DNA from: Microbacterium amylolyticum
GTDB taxonomy: Bacteria; Actinomycetota; Actinomycetes; Actinomycetales; Microbacteriaceae
Direction of reading: 5' to 3'
NCBI RefSeq assembly: GCF_011046975.1
Contig: NZ_CP049253.1
Location: 744,001-808,000, forward strand
DNA length: 64,000 bases
In this document: positions 1 through 8,706 of the stretch, in pieces
Layout of the letters: the number at the start of each line of letters is the position of its first letter
Numbering within the stretch: position 1 is the first letter of the stretch
Program-made: the position numbers and the translations under genes
Notes under the pieces: model-generated
Databases searched by the model: none
What the model was told of the DNA's origin: nothing
The model's input: only the letters and a program-made list of their open reading frames with translations

Positions 1-1235
1 TCCTGCTGGTCACGAACGCGATGAAAAACCTGCCGGACGACTTGACCGAGGCCGGCCAGGTCCTGGGAGTACCGGCCGCGATCCGGATACGTCGCATCGT
101 TTTGCCGCTCCTGACGCCCGCCATCTTGTCGGCATCAACCCTGATTTTCGCCAAGGCTCTCGGAGAGTTCGGCGTTGCATATGTGCTGGGAACCCCCGCG
201 AACTTCTCGGTTCTTTCCACAACGCTCTACCAGAGCATCCAGACCCAGCAACCGGGCGTTGCTGCCGTGATCGCAGCCGTGATGGTCGCGCTCGGCGCGC
301 TGTCTGTGTACGTCGATGTGCGATTCCTCCGCGAGATGAAGCGCTTCGCGACCGTCTCCGGCCGCGGTCTCCGTGGCCAGGCACAGCGGCTCGGCCGGCG
401 CAAGTGGGTGGCGTTCAGCGGAGTTGTTGCCTTGTTCACCACCTCGGTTGTTCTTCCCCTCGGCGTTCTCGTCCTCTCCACCGTCATGCGCATCCCCGGC
501 CGATTCGAGTGGTCGAATTTCACTCTCGATTACTGGCTCGGCCAGAACCTTCCCACCGTCGGGTTCTCCGAGGGGATTCTCGTCAACCCCAAGACCTGGG
601 AAGCGGCGTGGAACACCATCTGGATGGTGGGCGTTGCCGCGGTCGCTGCGGGTGTGCTCGGAATGCTCGTGGGATACGTGGTCTCCCGCGCCCCGGCGCG
701 GTGGGTCGGGACGACGCTGCGATCCGTGACGTTCATGCCGTATCTCGTCCCTGGTATCGCGTTCGCGGTGGCGTGTTTGTCGCTGTTTGCCGTGCAACGT
801 GGACCGATCCCGGCGCTCTACGGCACCGCAATCTTGCTTGTCATTGTGATGATCGCCGACGAAATGCCCTTTGCATCGCGCGCCGGGACAAGCGCCATGA
901 TGCAGCTCGGTCGGGACCCCGAAGAAGCCGCGCAGACGCTCGGCGCCGGATGGTTTACCCGCATGCGCCTGATCGTGTTTCCGATTCAGCGCAATGCCCT
1001 GGCCAGCGCCATCCTGCTCCCTTTCGTCTCGGGAGTTCAGGGGCTCAGCCTCGTCATCATCCTCGCCACCCCCGGAACACAACTGCTGACAACCCTCTCG
1101 ATGACGCTCGTCGATAACGGGTACACGCACGCCGCAAACGGTGTCGTCGTGCTCATCTGCGTTATCGCGCTGCTCGGCACCTGGCTGGCCCGCACGCTGT
1201 TCCGCGCGGACCTGTCCTCCGGCATCGGGTCCTGA
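1..1235 (+). CDS. ABC transporter permease, two fused permease domains (5' partial)
   Basis: Inner-membrane channel of an ABC importer. The reading frame is already open at base 3 and encodes a permease EAA-type loop (NAMKNLPDDLTEAGQVLGV) straight away, so the true start lies upstream; about 410 residues are visible. A second transmembrane block follows, with its own EAA loop around base 915 (DPEEAAQTLGAGW), showing the double-permease layout of the FbpB / PhnV / AfuB group. The stop at 1235 is followed within 60 bases by the binding-protein gene. The family was historically called ferric-iron permeases, but members also carry phosphonates or hexose phosphates, so substrate cannot be read from the permease alone. 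Confidence 0.9.
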   Translation, partial: LLVTNAMKNLPDDLTEAGQVLGVPAAIRIRRIVLPLLTPAILSASTLIFAKALGEFGVAYVLGTPANFSVLSTTLYQSIQTQQPGVAAVIAAVMVALGALSVYVDVRFLREMKRFATVSGRGLRGQAQRLGRRKWVAFSGVVALFTTSVVLPLGVLVLSTVMRIPGRFEWSNFTLDYWLGQNLPTVGFSEGILVNPKTWEAAWNTIWMVGVAAVAAGVLGMLVGYVVSRAPARWVGTTLRSVTFMPYLVPGIAFAVACLSLFAVQRGPIPALYGTAILLVIVMIADEMPFASRAGTSAMMQLGRDPEEAAQTLGAGWFTRMRLIVFPIQRNALASAILLPFVSGVQGLSLVIILATPGTQLLTTLSMTLVDNGYTHAANGVVVLICVIALLGTWLARTLFRADLSSGIGS

Positions 1236-1290
1236 TCCTCCCTCTTTTCACCGATTCATCACCGCTTCATCACCGCTAGGAGTACACGAT

Positions 1291-2454
1291 ATGAACCGTT
1301 ACGCACGCCGCACCGCCAGCGGGGCCGCTGCTCTGCTGGGCATCTCGCTCGTCGCCACTTCCTGCGCCGGCCAGGCGCCGGCGGGAACGGCCGCAGATGA
1401 CACCTCCGACGTCTTCTCGTCCGATCTCACGCTCGATGAGCTCATCGAGCGTGCGCAGCAGGAAGGCCCGATCACGATCTACGACGGCACGTCCAAGGTC
1501 GAGGCAATGGCAGAGGCGTTTTCGGAACAGTACGGCATCGACGCCACGGGGGTGAAGGCCGACGCAGCCGAGGTGATCGAAAAGACGACGCGCGAGGCGC
1601 AGTCCGGAAACATCGTCGCCGACGTCGTTGCCCTGAGCGACCTGCCCGCGCTCAAGAGCCAGCTTCTGCCGAGCGGCTTCGTCACAACGTGGGTGCCGTC
1701 GGACCTCGAAGACAGCATCGACGAGAGCATGCGCGAGCCGCTGGTTCTCATCACCGACCCGTCGTTCTTCACCTACAACAGCGAGGTGTATGACACCTGC
1801 CCCGTCGACAACGTGTGGCAGCTGACGGAGCCGGAATGGAGCGGCGCCTTCGCGATCGATGACCCGGTTGGGTCCAACGCGACGCTGGACTGGTTCAGCC
1901 AGATCGCCCAGTTCGGAGACGACGAACTGCGCGCCGCGTACGAGGAAGCGTTCGGTGAGGAGCTCACGACGACACACGACTCCGCAGCGGCCGAGTGGAT
2001 CTCACGTCTGGCAGCAAACGAGCCCATCATCACGAAGTCGAGCGAAGAAGCATCCGAGGCCGTCGGCGCACTCGGGCAGACTCAGCCGCCCATGGGACTG
2101 ATGTCCAGCGCGAAGTACCGCAACATCGACGAAAAGGGCTACGCCCTCGCAGTGTGCGACGGGCTGTCGCCCTGGACCGGACGCGCGGCGCCGAAGGGAA
2201 TTGCCATCGCAACGGGCACCGCCAGCCCGCACGCCGCCATGCTCTTCGTCCACTACGCGCTGACACAGGAGGGAATTGAGCCGCAGATCTCGGACGGCAA
2301 GATCTCCTCCAACCGTGACGTCATCCAGCCGGAAGACCCCGCGAACACGGCCGATCACCTCGAGACGCTGTTCCACTTCAACAATGCCGGTCTCGACACC
2401 GACTGGGCGGACCGCGAAGTGTGGCAGGACCTGTGGCGCACATCGGCGCGATGA
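1291..2454 (+). CDS. Extracellular solute-binding lipoprotein of the ABC importer
   Basis: Surface substrate receptor for the neighbouring importer, 387 aa. The start at 1291 is preceded by a purine-rich site (taggag) and gives a clear lipoprotein signal: a basic N-terminus, a hydrophobic stretch and a lipobox ending at Cys25 (VATSC). Upstream in-frame starts would lie inside the permease gene and destroy the signal peptide. The mature part resembles the FbpA / AfuA / PhnS type of periplasmic-binding fold (extracellular solute-binding family 1), with an ITIYDGTSK-like first strand. It lies between permease and ATPase, as expected for one operon. Ligand unknown; two phosphatases downstream suggest a phosphorylated compound. 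Confidence 0.88.
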   Translation: MNRYARRTASGAAALLGISLVATSCAGQAPAGTAADDTSDVFSSDLTLDELIERAQQEGPITIYDGTSKVEAMAEAFSEQYGIDATGVKADAAEVIEKTTREAQSGNIVADVVALSDLPALKSQLLPSGFVTTWVPSDLEDSIDESMREPLVLITDPSFFTYNSEVYDTCPVDNVWQLTEPEWSGAFAIDDPVGSNATLDWFSQIAQFGDDELRAAYEEAFGEELTTTHDSAAAEWISRLAANEPIITKSSEEASEAVGALGQTQPPMGLMSSAKYRNIDEKGYALAVCDGLSPWTGRAAPKGIAIATGTASPHAAMLFVHYALTQEGIEPQISDGKISSNRDVIQPEDPANTADHLETLFHFNNAGLDTDWADREVWQDLWRTSAR

Positions 2455-2488
2455 TCCCCGCAGGAGCCACGAACGAGAAAGACAGACC

Positions 2489-3574
2489 ATGAGCGCCATC
2501 CGTCTAGAACAGGTCGCGAAGACCTATCAGGGCAGCGACACTCGCAGCGTCGACCGGTTGGATCTGACCGTCGAAGAGGGCGACTTCCTGTGCCTGCTCG
2601 GCCCGTCCGGCTGCGGCAAGTCCACAACACTCCGCTTGATCGCCGGGCTGGAAAGGCCGACAGAAGGGCGCATCGACATCGGCGGAGCCAGCGTCGACGA
2701 TGTTCCGCGTGGTATCCACGTCGCGGCGGAACGACGCGGCCTCGGCTTCGTGTTCCAGAGCTACGCTCTCTGGCCGCACCTCACAGTGCGTGAGAACGTC
2801 GAGTTCGGGCTGACGATGCAGAAGATTCGGTCACGCGAACGTCGTGTGCGCGTCGACCACGCATTGGAAACTCTCGCCATTGCCCCGTACGCCGATCGCT
2901 ACCCCGGCGATCTCTCGGGAGGTCAGCAGCAGCGCGTCGCCATCGCGCGAACGCTTGCCGCGCGTCCCGCCGTCATGTTGCTCGACGAGCCCCTGTCGAA
3001 CCTCGATGCACGACTGCGCCTGGAGATGCGTGCGGAGTTCCAACGGATTCACCGCGAGACCGGCACGACAATGGTCTTCGTCACCCACGACCAGTGGGAG
3101 GCGATGACCCTGGCCACCCGCATCGTCGTCATGAACGAGGGACGTGTCCAACAAATCGGTTCCCCCCTCGACGTGTATTCCCAGCCGGCCAACCGGTTCG
3201 TGGCGGAATTCATGGGGAGCCCGCCCCTCAACGTCGTCGAGCGTTCGGGCGTCGGCCGCGCGGCGCAGGCCCTGGCCGAGTGGCGCGGAGCGGACGGAGC
3301 CGTCACCGCAGGTCTTCGTCCGGAGGCCGTGCAGTTCACGGATCTGCCCAGCGCGGGAGCGTTTTCGGTTCCCGTGACGATCGAGGCGCTTCTTCCCACG
3401 GGCGGATCCTGGATCGTCGAGGCGTCAGACGGCGCGCGGCGCATCTTCGGAACATCCACAACCATCCCAAATGTCCGCGAGGGCGACCGGACGAACGCGT
3501 GGGCTCCCGCCCGAGACGTTTTGCTGTTCGCTGAAGACGGATCTCGGCTGACAGAAAGTCTGGTGGCTGCATGA
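2489..3574 (+). CDS. ABC transporter ATP-binding protein (FbpC/PotA-like)
   Basis: Cytoplasmic motor of the importer, 361 aa. All motifs are intact: Walker A GPSGCGKST near residue 38, signature LSGGQQQR, Walker B VMLLDEPLSNLDA and switch His in FVTHDQ. The C-terminal 120 residues form the TOBE-like extension usual in this subgroup (GLRPEAVQF). The start at 2489 gives the normal N-terminus (MSAIRLEQVAKTYQG); the open frame upstream overlaps the binding-protein gene and is not credible. The stop overlaps the next start by four bases (ATGA), so translation is probably coupled to the HAD phosphatase. Confidence 0.92.
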   Translation: MSAIRLEQVAKTYQGSDTRSVDRLDLTVEEGDFLCLLGPSGCGKSTTLRLIAGLERPTEGRIDIGGASVDDVPRGIHVAAERRGLGFVFQSYALWPHLTVRENVEFGLTMQKIRSRERRVRVDHALETLAIAPYADRYPGDLSGGQQQRVAIARTLAARPAVMLLDEPLSNLDARLRLEMRAEFQRIHRETGTTMVFVTHDQWEAMTLATRIVVMNEGRVQQIGSPLDVYSQPANRFVAEFMGSPPLNVVERSGVGRAAQALAEWRGADGAVTAGLRPEAVQFTDLPSAGAFSVPVTIEALLPTGGSWIVEASDGARRIFGTSTTIPNVREGDRTNAWAPARDVLLFAEDGSRLTESLVAA

Positions 3575-4383
3575 GCACCCCCACTCTCGTGACCGCGCAG
3601 GGCGCGCGCAACATCACGGATCTCCCGAAGGCGCTTCTGCTCGATTTCGGCGGCGTCATCGTCGCCTCAGAAAAGCCGAACGGTTGGCAACGCGTGGTCG
3701 CCGAGGCGATCGTCGATCTCGCGGGCGCAGCCGCCGTGCCGCCCATCGATCGCATTTGCGCCGATGTCACCGCCGGCGCGGTGGCTGCGGGACAGTGGCG
3801 CAACGCGATGTCTCGGCCGTTGCGTCCCGCCGAGCTGGCTCAGACAACCTTCGTTATGGACTTCATCGCGGCGGACTGGACCGAATCGCAGCGAAGCGCG
3901 ATATCTCCGCACGTTGCGGCGATCAGCTACCGCGTATCCACGGCAAAAGAACGGCGCACGCTTCGTCCCGGCATCCGCGAATTGCTCGGGTTCTGCCGCG
4001 AAAACGGAATCCCCGTCGCCATCGTGTCGAACGCCCTCTCCGGGCAGGTGCACCGAGACTTCCTCGCAGAGGAGGGCCTGTCGGACGCGTTTTCCGCCGA
4101 GATCTACTCAGACGAGGCCGGCGTGAGAAAGCCGAACCCCGACTTCATGTTGATGGGGTGCGAGGCCGTCAATATGCCGCCCGAGGACTGCTGGTACGTG
4201 GGCGACCATCTCGACAGGGACGTTCTGTGCGGAACGCGCGCCGGAATCGGACGCAATGTGCTGATGCCATCGCCCCATGCCGCTACTCACCCTGAGGTGT
4301 TCGGAATCGAAGCAGACCTCATCACCGACACCCCCGCCAGCCTCTTGGACCTGATGAAAGAGATCTCAGATGACCTGCGTTGA
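3571..4383 (+). CDS. HAD-superfamily hydrolase (probable phosphatase)
   Basis: Predicted cytoplasmic phosphomonoesterase, 270 aa. Visible HAD motifs are: I, LLLDFGGVI with nucleophile Asp25; II, IVSNA; III, the Lys of VRKPNPDF; and IV, VGDHLDRDV. A helical cap lies between motifs I and II. The start overlaps the ABC ATPase stop by four bases and the end overlaps the inositol-phosphatase-like gene by 14 bases, so this enzyme is built into the transport operon. It may dephosphorylate the imported compound. Other HAD chemistry (dehalogenase, phosphonatase) is possible, since motif I is DFGG rather than the DxD of many classical phosphatases. Confidence 0.85.
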   Translation: MSTPTLVTAQGARNITDLPKALLLDFGGVIVASEKPNGWQRVVAEAIVDLAGAAAVPPIDRICADVTAGAVAAGQWRNAMSRPLRPAELAQTTFVMDFIAADWTESQRSAISPHVAAISYRVSTAKERRTLRPGIRELLGFCRENGIPVAIVSNALSGQVHRDFLAEEGLSDAFSAEIYSDEAGVRKPNPDFMLMGCEAVNMPPEDCWYVGDHLDRDVLCGTRAGIGRNVLMPSPHAATHPEVFGIEADLITDTPASLLDLMKEISDDLR

Positions 4384-5215
4384 AACCCGTGCGCTCGCGA
4401 CCTCTGCTCTGAGGGGCGTTGCCGAGCACGCTGCTCGGGAGGCGGGCATCTATCTGCGTGGTGTGTTCCGCGAAGAGATGACCGTTGAGCGCAAGCGCGA
4501 CCGCCATGATCTCGTCACGATGCACGACCGCGCCTCAGAGGAAATCATCGTTCCCCTGCTGTCAGACGGTGCGCCGGGCTCACGCATCGTTGGCGAAGAG
4601 GGCGGCGTACGCGGGGGGAACGGTCCGGTCACCTGGTACATCGATCCAATCGACGGTACGTCAAACTTCGCACAGGGGATCGCGTTCTTTTGCGTCGCTA
4701 TCGCGGCCGAACGGGACGGTGAGATTGTCGCCGGAGTGGTGTACGACCCGATTGCCGACCGCATGTTCTCGGCATCAGACGACGGTGCGTTCCTCGACGA
4801 CGCTCCCCTGCACACAGGGCAGGCTCTCGGCCCCGACGCCGCCACGGTGATCACGGGCTATCCCACCGCGCGCGACCTTCAGGCGGACGGTGCTGCCGCG
4901 CTCGAGGCATTCGGATCACTCGTCAACGCGTTCAGTTCGGTTCGGCGCACCGGTTCTGGCGCACTGACGATCGCTCACGTCGCCGCGGGATGGGCGGATA
5001 GCGCACTCGGCTCCTCCGTGAACCCCTGGGACGTAGCCGCGTCGATGCTCATCCTGCGCAGGGCCGGCGGCGACTACCGCCCGCTGTGGTACGACGAGGC
5101 GCCGTCCGGCGGGGATCACCTCGCGCCCGGCTTCGTGGCAACGCGGGCTGGCGGCTCCTACCCCGCGCTCGACGCGGTCGCGGACGGGATCGTGACGCGC
5201 AGGCGCGGCGTGTGA
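4370..5215 (+). CDS. Inositol monophosphatase family protein
   Basis: Mg2+-dependent sugar- or inositol-phosphate phosphatase of the IMPase/FBPase/CysQ superfamily, 281 aa. Metal-binding motifs are intact: VGEEGG, WYIDPIDGTSNF, and the C-terminal NPWDVAASMLILRRAGG. Length is usual for the family. It overlaps the HAD gene by 14 bases and the LacI-type regulator by four (GTGA). A second phosphatase in an import operon suggests that the cargo is a phosphate ester or that its breakdown passes through one. Histidinol-phosphate phosphatase is an alternative, because some actinobacterial HisN proteins share this fold, but the operon argues for catabolism. Confidence 0.88.
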   Translation: MTCVETRALATSALRGVAEHAAREAGIYLRGVFREEMTVERKRDRHDLVTMHDRASEEIIVPLLSDGAPGSRIVGEEGGVRGGNGPVTWYIDPIDGTSNFAQGIAFFCVAIAAERDGEIVAGVVYDPIADRMFSASDDGAFLDDAPLHTGQALGPDAATVITGYPTARDLQADGAAALEAFGSLVNAFSSVRRTGSGALTIAHVAAGWADSALGSSVNPWDVAASMLILRRAGGDYRPLWYDEAPSGGDHLAPGFVATRAGGSYPALDAVADGIVTRRRGV

Positions 5216-6261
5216 CCATGCTCGCCTCGGGGCGCGCGCCGACGATCATCGAGGTGGCGGCGCGCGCCGGCGTATCGAAGTCACTGGCGTCGCGGGCGCT
5301 CCGTGGCGAGAGGGGCGTTGCGGATGAGACGCGGCGGCGCATCCATGTTGCGGCCGCCGAGCTGGGATACCGGATCAATTCGGCCGCGCGCTCGCTTGCG
5401 CGCGGCCGGTCCGGGATCGTCGGTGTTGTTCTCAACGACATCGGAAACCCGCACTTTACGGGTGTCGTCGCCGGAGTTGAAGCCGAGGCGCGCGAACGCG
5501 GGTTGCGAACGATCATCGGTCATGGCGCGGACTCCCCTCCCGAACTCACTCGCCAGATCGAAACCATGCTCGAACTCCGCGTCGATGGAATCGTCGTCGT
5601 GAGTTCGTGGACTCCCGTCGATGTTCTGGCGCGCGCGGGGAAGGCAACGCCAATCGCCGTGGTCGCCCGCCTGGCAACTCCTCCGGAAGAAGTCGACATG
5701 ATCGCGAGCGATGATCTCTCCGGCGCTCGGGCCGCAGCCGAACATCTTCTGGCGATCGGACGCCGCCGAATCGCGTATGTCACACGGTCCACGAGCGCGA
5801 CCAGCGATGCCCGCGCCCGCGGCACCCGCGCGGCGCTGAACCATGTGGGGCTCGACCTCGAGGTTCATCGCGTCGAACGGGAGGATTCGGGCGCCGTGGC
5901 GCGAATTCTCTCGTCCGGGGTCGATGCCGTTCTCGCGAACAACGATTTGATGGCAACGGAGATCCTGCGGGTCGCCCATGAGCACGACATCGGCGTTCCG
6001 GATGACGTCGCTCTCGTCGGATACGACGACACACCGATCGCGAGGTTACTCTCCCCCGCGCTGACAAGTGTCAATCAACCACAGCGAGCGATGGGCCGGC
6101 GGGCGATTGAGTGCATCGCCGAACGCCATGATGGTCGAAGCGACGCTGTCCGCGCCTGGTACGAGCCCACCCTGCTCGTTCGCGGTTCAACGCTCTCCCG
6201 GAGGTCCGATGCGGCCCAGGCCGCCACCGGCGCGCACGCTGCCCGTAGGGTGGCGGTATGA
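5212..6261 (+). CDS. LacI-family transcriptional regulator
   Basis: Ligand-responsive DNA-binding repressor, about 349 aa. The N-terminal helix-turn-helix and hinge are clear (IIEVAARAGVSKSLASRAL, then a LGYRINSAARSLARG hinge), followed by a periplasmic-binding-like effector domain (GVVLNDIGNPHF onward; C-terminal GYDDTPIARLLSPALTS). The GTG at 5212 overlaps the upstream stop as GTGA; an ATG at 5218 is an alternative losing two residues. As the last regulatory gene of the operon it most likely controls the transporter and phosphatases in response to the imported compound. No operator could be assigned because the operon promoter lies outside the window. Confidence 0.92.
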   Translation: MTMLASGRAPTIIEVAARAGVSKSLASRALRGERGVADETRRRIHVAAAELGYRINSAARSLARGRSGIVGVVLNDIGNPHFTGVVAGVEAEARERGLRTIIGHGADSPPELTRQIETMLELRVDGIVVVSSWTPVDVLARAGKATPIAVVARLATPPEEVDMIASDDLSGARAAAEHLLAIGRRRIAYVTRSTSATSDARARGTRAALNHVGLDLEVHRVEREDSGAVARILSSGVDAVLANNDLMATEILRVAHEHDIGVPDDVALVGYDDTPIARLLSPALTSVNQPQRAMGRRAIECIAERHDGRSDAVRAWYEPTLLVRGSTLSRRSDAAQAATGAHAARRVAV

Positions 6262-6842
6262 GCGCTGAGCTGACCTTCCGCACCGCAGAGCCCTCCGATG
6301 TCCCCGAGATCGTCCGGTTGGTCGAATCCGCGTACCGAGGCGAAGCCAGTCGCGCGGGATGGACAACGGAGGCGGACCTGCTCGCGGGCCAGCGCACCGA
6401 CCCCGAACAGGTCGACGAAATGCTCATCGCGGAGGGATCGGTCGTCTTTCTCGCGGAACGAGGCGGAACGATCGTCGCGTGCTGTCACCTCGAGAACCGC
6501 GATGATCACGTGTACATCGGCATGTTCGCCGTGTCACCGCCGGCGCAGGGCGCGGGCTATGGGCGCACTGTCCTCGCCGCCGCAGAAGACTTCGCACGCG
6601 CGGAATGGGGCGCGAACGAGGCGCGCATGACGGTGATCATTCAGCGCATCGAACTCATCGCTTGGTATGAACGCCGTGGCTATGCCAAGACGGGGCACAC
6701 CAGCCCTTTTCCCTACGGTGACGATCGGTTCGGCATTCCCCAGCACGACGATCTCGCGTTTGAAACGCTCGTCAAGCCCCTCGGTCCGCGCCCTCGATCG
6801 TCGAGCGGTGTGAGCGGCTGGCCCACAACAGAACGGGAATGA
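6258..6842 (+). CDS. GNAT-family N-acetyltransferase
   Basis: Acetyl-CoA-dependent acyltransferase of unknown acceptor, 194 aa. The acetyl-CoA-binding strand and loop are visible (VYIGMFAVSPPAQGAGYGRTVL, a Q-x-x-G-x-G/A-type pyrophosphate loop), then the helix AAAEDFARAEWG and the C-terminal IAWYERRGYAKTG typical of GNATs. The start shares ATGA with the LacI gene, so it may be the tail of the same transcript, although its role there is unclear. Its last 71 bases overlap the convergent MFS gene; the C-terminal extension after about residue 174 (PRPRSSSGVSGW) is low complexity. Confidence 0.88.
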   Translation: MSAELTFRTAEPSDVPEIVRLVESAYRGEASRAGWTTEADLLAGQRTDPEQVDEMLIAEGSVVFLAERGGTIVACCHLENRDDHVYIGMFAVSPPAQGAGYGRTVLAAAEDFARAEWGANEARMTVIIQRIELIAWYERRGYAKTGHTSPFPYGDDRFGIPQHDDLAFETLVKPLGPRPRSSSGVSGWPTTERE

Positions 6843-8067
6843 GAAGCACGGCGAGGAATCCTCCCGCGAGGGAGAGCCCGGCGAAGCTGGTTCCCGCCAT
6901 CACCATGCCGGACATCGCACCCCCTCCGGCACCGGCGAGCGCCATGAGAACGTCGACAGTTCCTTGCGTTCGCGCCCGATTCGCGGGAACCGTCGCGTCG
7001 ATGAGAAGCGCCGTTCCGGCGATCACGCCGAAGTTCCACCCAAGGCCCAGCAGAATGAGGGCGACGATCACCAGAACGAGCGAGTCGCCTGGCGCGAGCG
7101 CGGCAACTCCCCCGGCAAGAAGAAGCGTGACGCCCGAGGCGATCGCCACGGGTGCGCGGCCGAGCCTGTCGACGAGAACTCCCGTCACCAGTGATGGCAG
7201 GAACATCGCGGCGATGTGAAGGCTGATCACCAAGCCGATGTCGCCCAGGCCGTGGTGGTGGGATGTCATGTGAACGGGCGTCATGGTCATGATCGCGACC
7301 ATCGCGATCTGCGTGAGCACCATGACCGTCGCGCCGACATAAACGCCCCTTCCCCGTCGTGGGGTCGCCTGCTCTTGTGCTCCTGAGACGGCCCGAGCGG
7401 CGGCGTCCATCCGTCGGGCGATGAGAAACGGATCCGGTCGCAGGAACGTGAACAGAATGATGCCGGCCGCGAGGTACGCCGCTGCCGCCAGCAGGAAGGG
7501 GCCCGAGAGCGCGGGAATGCCGATGCCGATCGCCAGGGCGCCGAGAGGTTCGATCAGGTTCGGGCCGGCTACCGCGCCGAAGGTCGTCGAGACCATCGCG
7601 ATGCTCACGGCGGTGCCCCGTCGTGCCGGCAGCGCGAGATCCGTTCCGGCATACCGTGCCTGCAGATTCGTCGCGGTTCCGGAACCGTAGACAAACAGTG
7701 ACACCAGGAGGAGAGGAACGCTGACCGTTGCGGCGGCGGCCACGACGCCGATCGCACCCAAGCCGCCCGCCGCGAATCCGCCCCCGAGGGCGATGCGGCG
7801 TCCGAGACGCTGCGTGACCCGCCCAATCAGAAATGCCGCGAGGGCTGATCCCACGGTGAACAGTGCGGTCGGGAGGCCGGCGAAGCCCTCGCTTCCGAAC
7901 ATCTCCTGCGCAAGGAGCGCGCCAACGGACACACCGGCCGCGAGACCAGCGCCGCCGAGCACCTCGCTCATAACGACGACGATCAACGTGCGCTTGTGAA
8001 CTCTGCGACGTTCGTCGTCATCGATGCGGGGCTGATCGTCACGATCACGCTCGCTACTCGGAGTCAC
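6772..8067 (-). CDS. MFS transporter (drug-efflux-like)
   Basis: Major facilitator superfamily transporter with about twelve predicted membrane segments. The first begins TLIVVVMSEVLGG, and a cytoplasmic loop motif (IGRVTQRLGRRI) follows TM2 as in the family. Overall resemblance is to drug-resistance or sugar-efflux MFS proteins; substrate unknown. I place the start at a GTG at 8067 (VTPSSERDRDD); the frame stays open to a TTG at 8130. The roughly 25 residues after the GTG are strongly charged and no good ribosome site is visible, so the start is uncertain. The gene converges on the GNAT gene with an unusual 71-base coding overlap. Its 5' side marks the left edge of the accessory island. Confidence 0.85.
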   Translation of the reverse strand: MTPSSERDRDDQPRIDDDERRRVHKRTLIVVVMSEVLGGAGLAAGVSVGALLAQEMFGSEGFAGLPTALFTVGSALAAFLIGRVTQRLGRRIALGGGFAAGGLGAIGVVAAAATVSVPLLLVSLFVYGSGTATNLQARYAGTDLALPARRGTAVSIAMVSTTFGAVAGPNLIEPLGALAIGIGIPALSGPFLLAAAAYLAAGIILFTFLRPDPFLIARRMDAAARAVSGAQEQATPRRGRGVYVGATVMVLTQIAMVAIMTMTPVHMTSHHHGLGDIGLVISLHIAAMFLPSLVTGVLVDRLGRAPVAIASGVTLLLAGGVAALAPGDSLVLVIVALILLGLGWNFGVIAGTALLIDATVPANRARTQGTVDVLMALAGAGGGAMSGMVMAGTSFAGLSLAGGFLAVLLIPVLLWASRSHRSTIEGADRGA

Positions 8068-8224
8068 GCGGCCCACATCATTCCGCCGATCAATGGTGCA
8101 CCTCGCTGGGTGGTTCTCAAACCCGTGCAAGCCCCTTATGACGCTGATTCGCAGGGTTCTGCGGGGATCACGACGCTCGGTGTCACGCTCTGAGCGTCAG
8201 CCTATCGAGGATGTGCGCGGCCCG

Positions 8225-8566
8225 GTGGCGAAGAACTCGCCTCGTCCTCAAACCCGTTTGAGTGTCCCGAATCGGGCTGCGCTGGCCGAGGAGTACGCCA
8301 AGCGAGTGTCAATCGATGAGCTGGTGCGGCGGTTCGGGATACACCGCACGACTGTGCACCGGCTCGCTGCTCAGGCGGGTGTCGCAGTGCGGCGCCGCGG
8401 TCTGGATGAGCCTGGGCGTCAAGAAGCTACGCGGCTGTACGAGCAGGGTATGACGCTCGAAGAGGTCGCTGCCGAACTGGGGGTCGGTGACCCGACGGTC
8501 CGCTCTGCGGTCGTGGCCTGTGGTGGAACGATCCGCTCCCGGGGTCGCCGTCCGGCCACGATCTGA
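8225..8566 (+). CDS. Helix-turn-helix protein resembling recombinase C-terminal tails
   Basis: About 113 aa with two consecutive HTH-like segments: SIDELVRRFGIHRTTVHRLAA and TLEEVAAELGVGDPTVRSAVV. The basic N-terminus and these repeats resemble small HTH proteins and the DNA-binding tails of serine recombinases found in actinobacterial mobile elements. The frame is open back to a GTG at 8093 and contains an ATG at 8138, but homology-like sequence starts only near 8225. No strong ribosome site favours any start. It lies just upstream of the helicase on the same strand and could be a regulator or a leftover piece of an integrase. Confidence 0.55.
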   Translation: MAKNSPRPQTRLSVPNRAALAEEYAKRVSIDELVRRFGIHRTTVHRLAAQAGVAVRRRGLDEPGRQEATRLYEQGMTLEEVAAELGVGDPTVRSAVVACGGTIRSRGRRPATI

Positions 8567-8706
8567 CGGACAGCTCTCGTCGCCGCCAGAGCCCGGCAGC
8601 CAACGACACAGCTCTGAGCGAAGCGAGAGACCACGTTCAGCGTCCATACTAGGGAGTAGAGGAGTTGCGAAGGCACTTCGTGGACCTGGGACGAAGGAGT
8701 GCCCAC

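Noticed and set aside
8116..8257. Direct repeat ctcaaacccgt (8116-8126 and 8247-8257) as an attachment site
   Set aside because: Only 11 bases, both copies on the same side of the island, and no match to the tRNA 3' end.
8665..8706. TTG start giving the helicase 14 more residues
   Set aside because: No ribosome site precedes it, while the ATG at 8707 has an ideal aaggag eight bases away.
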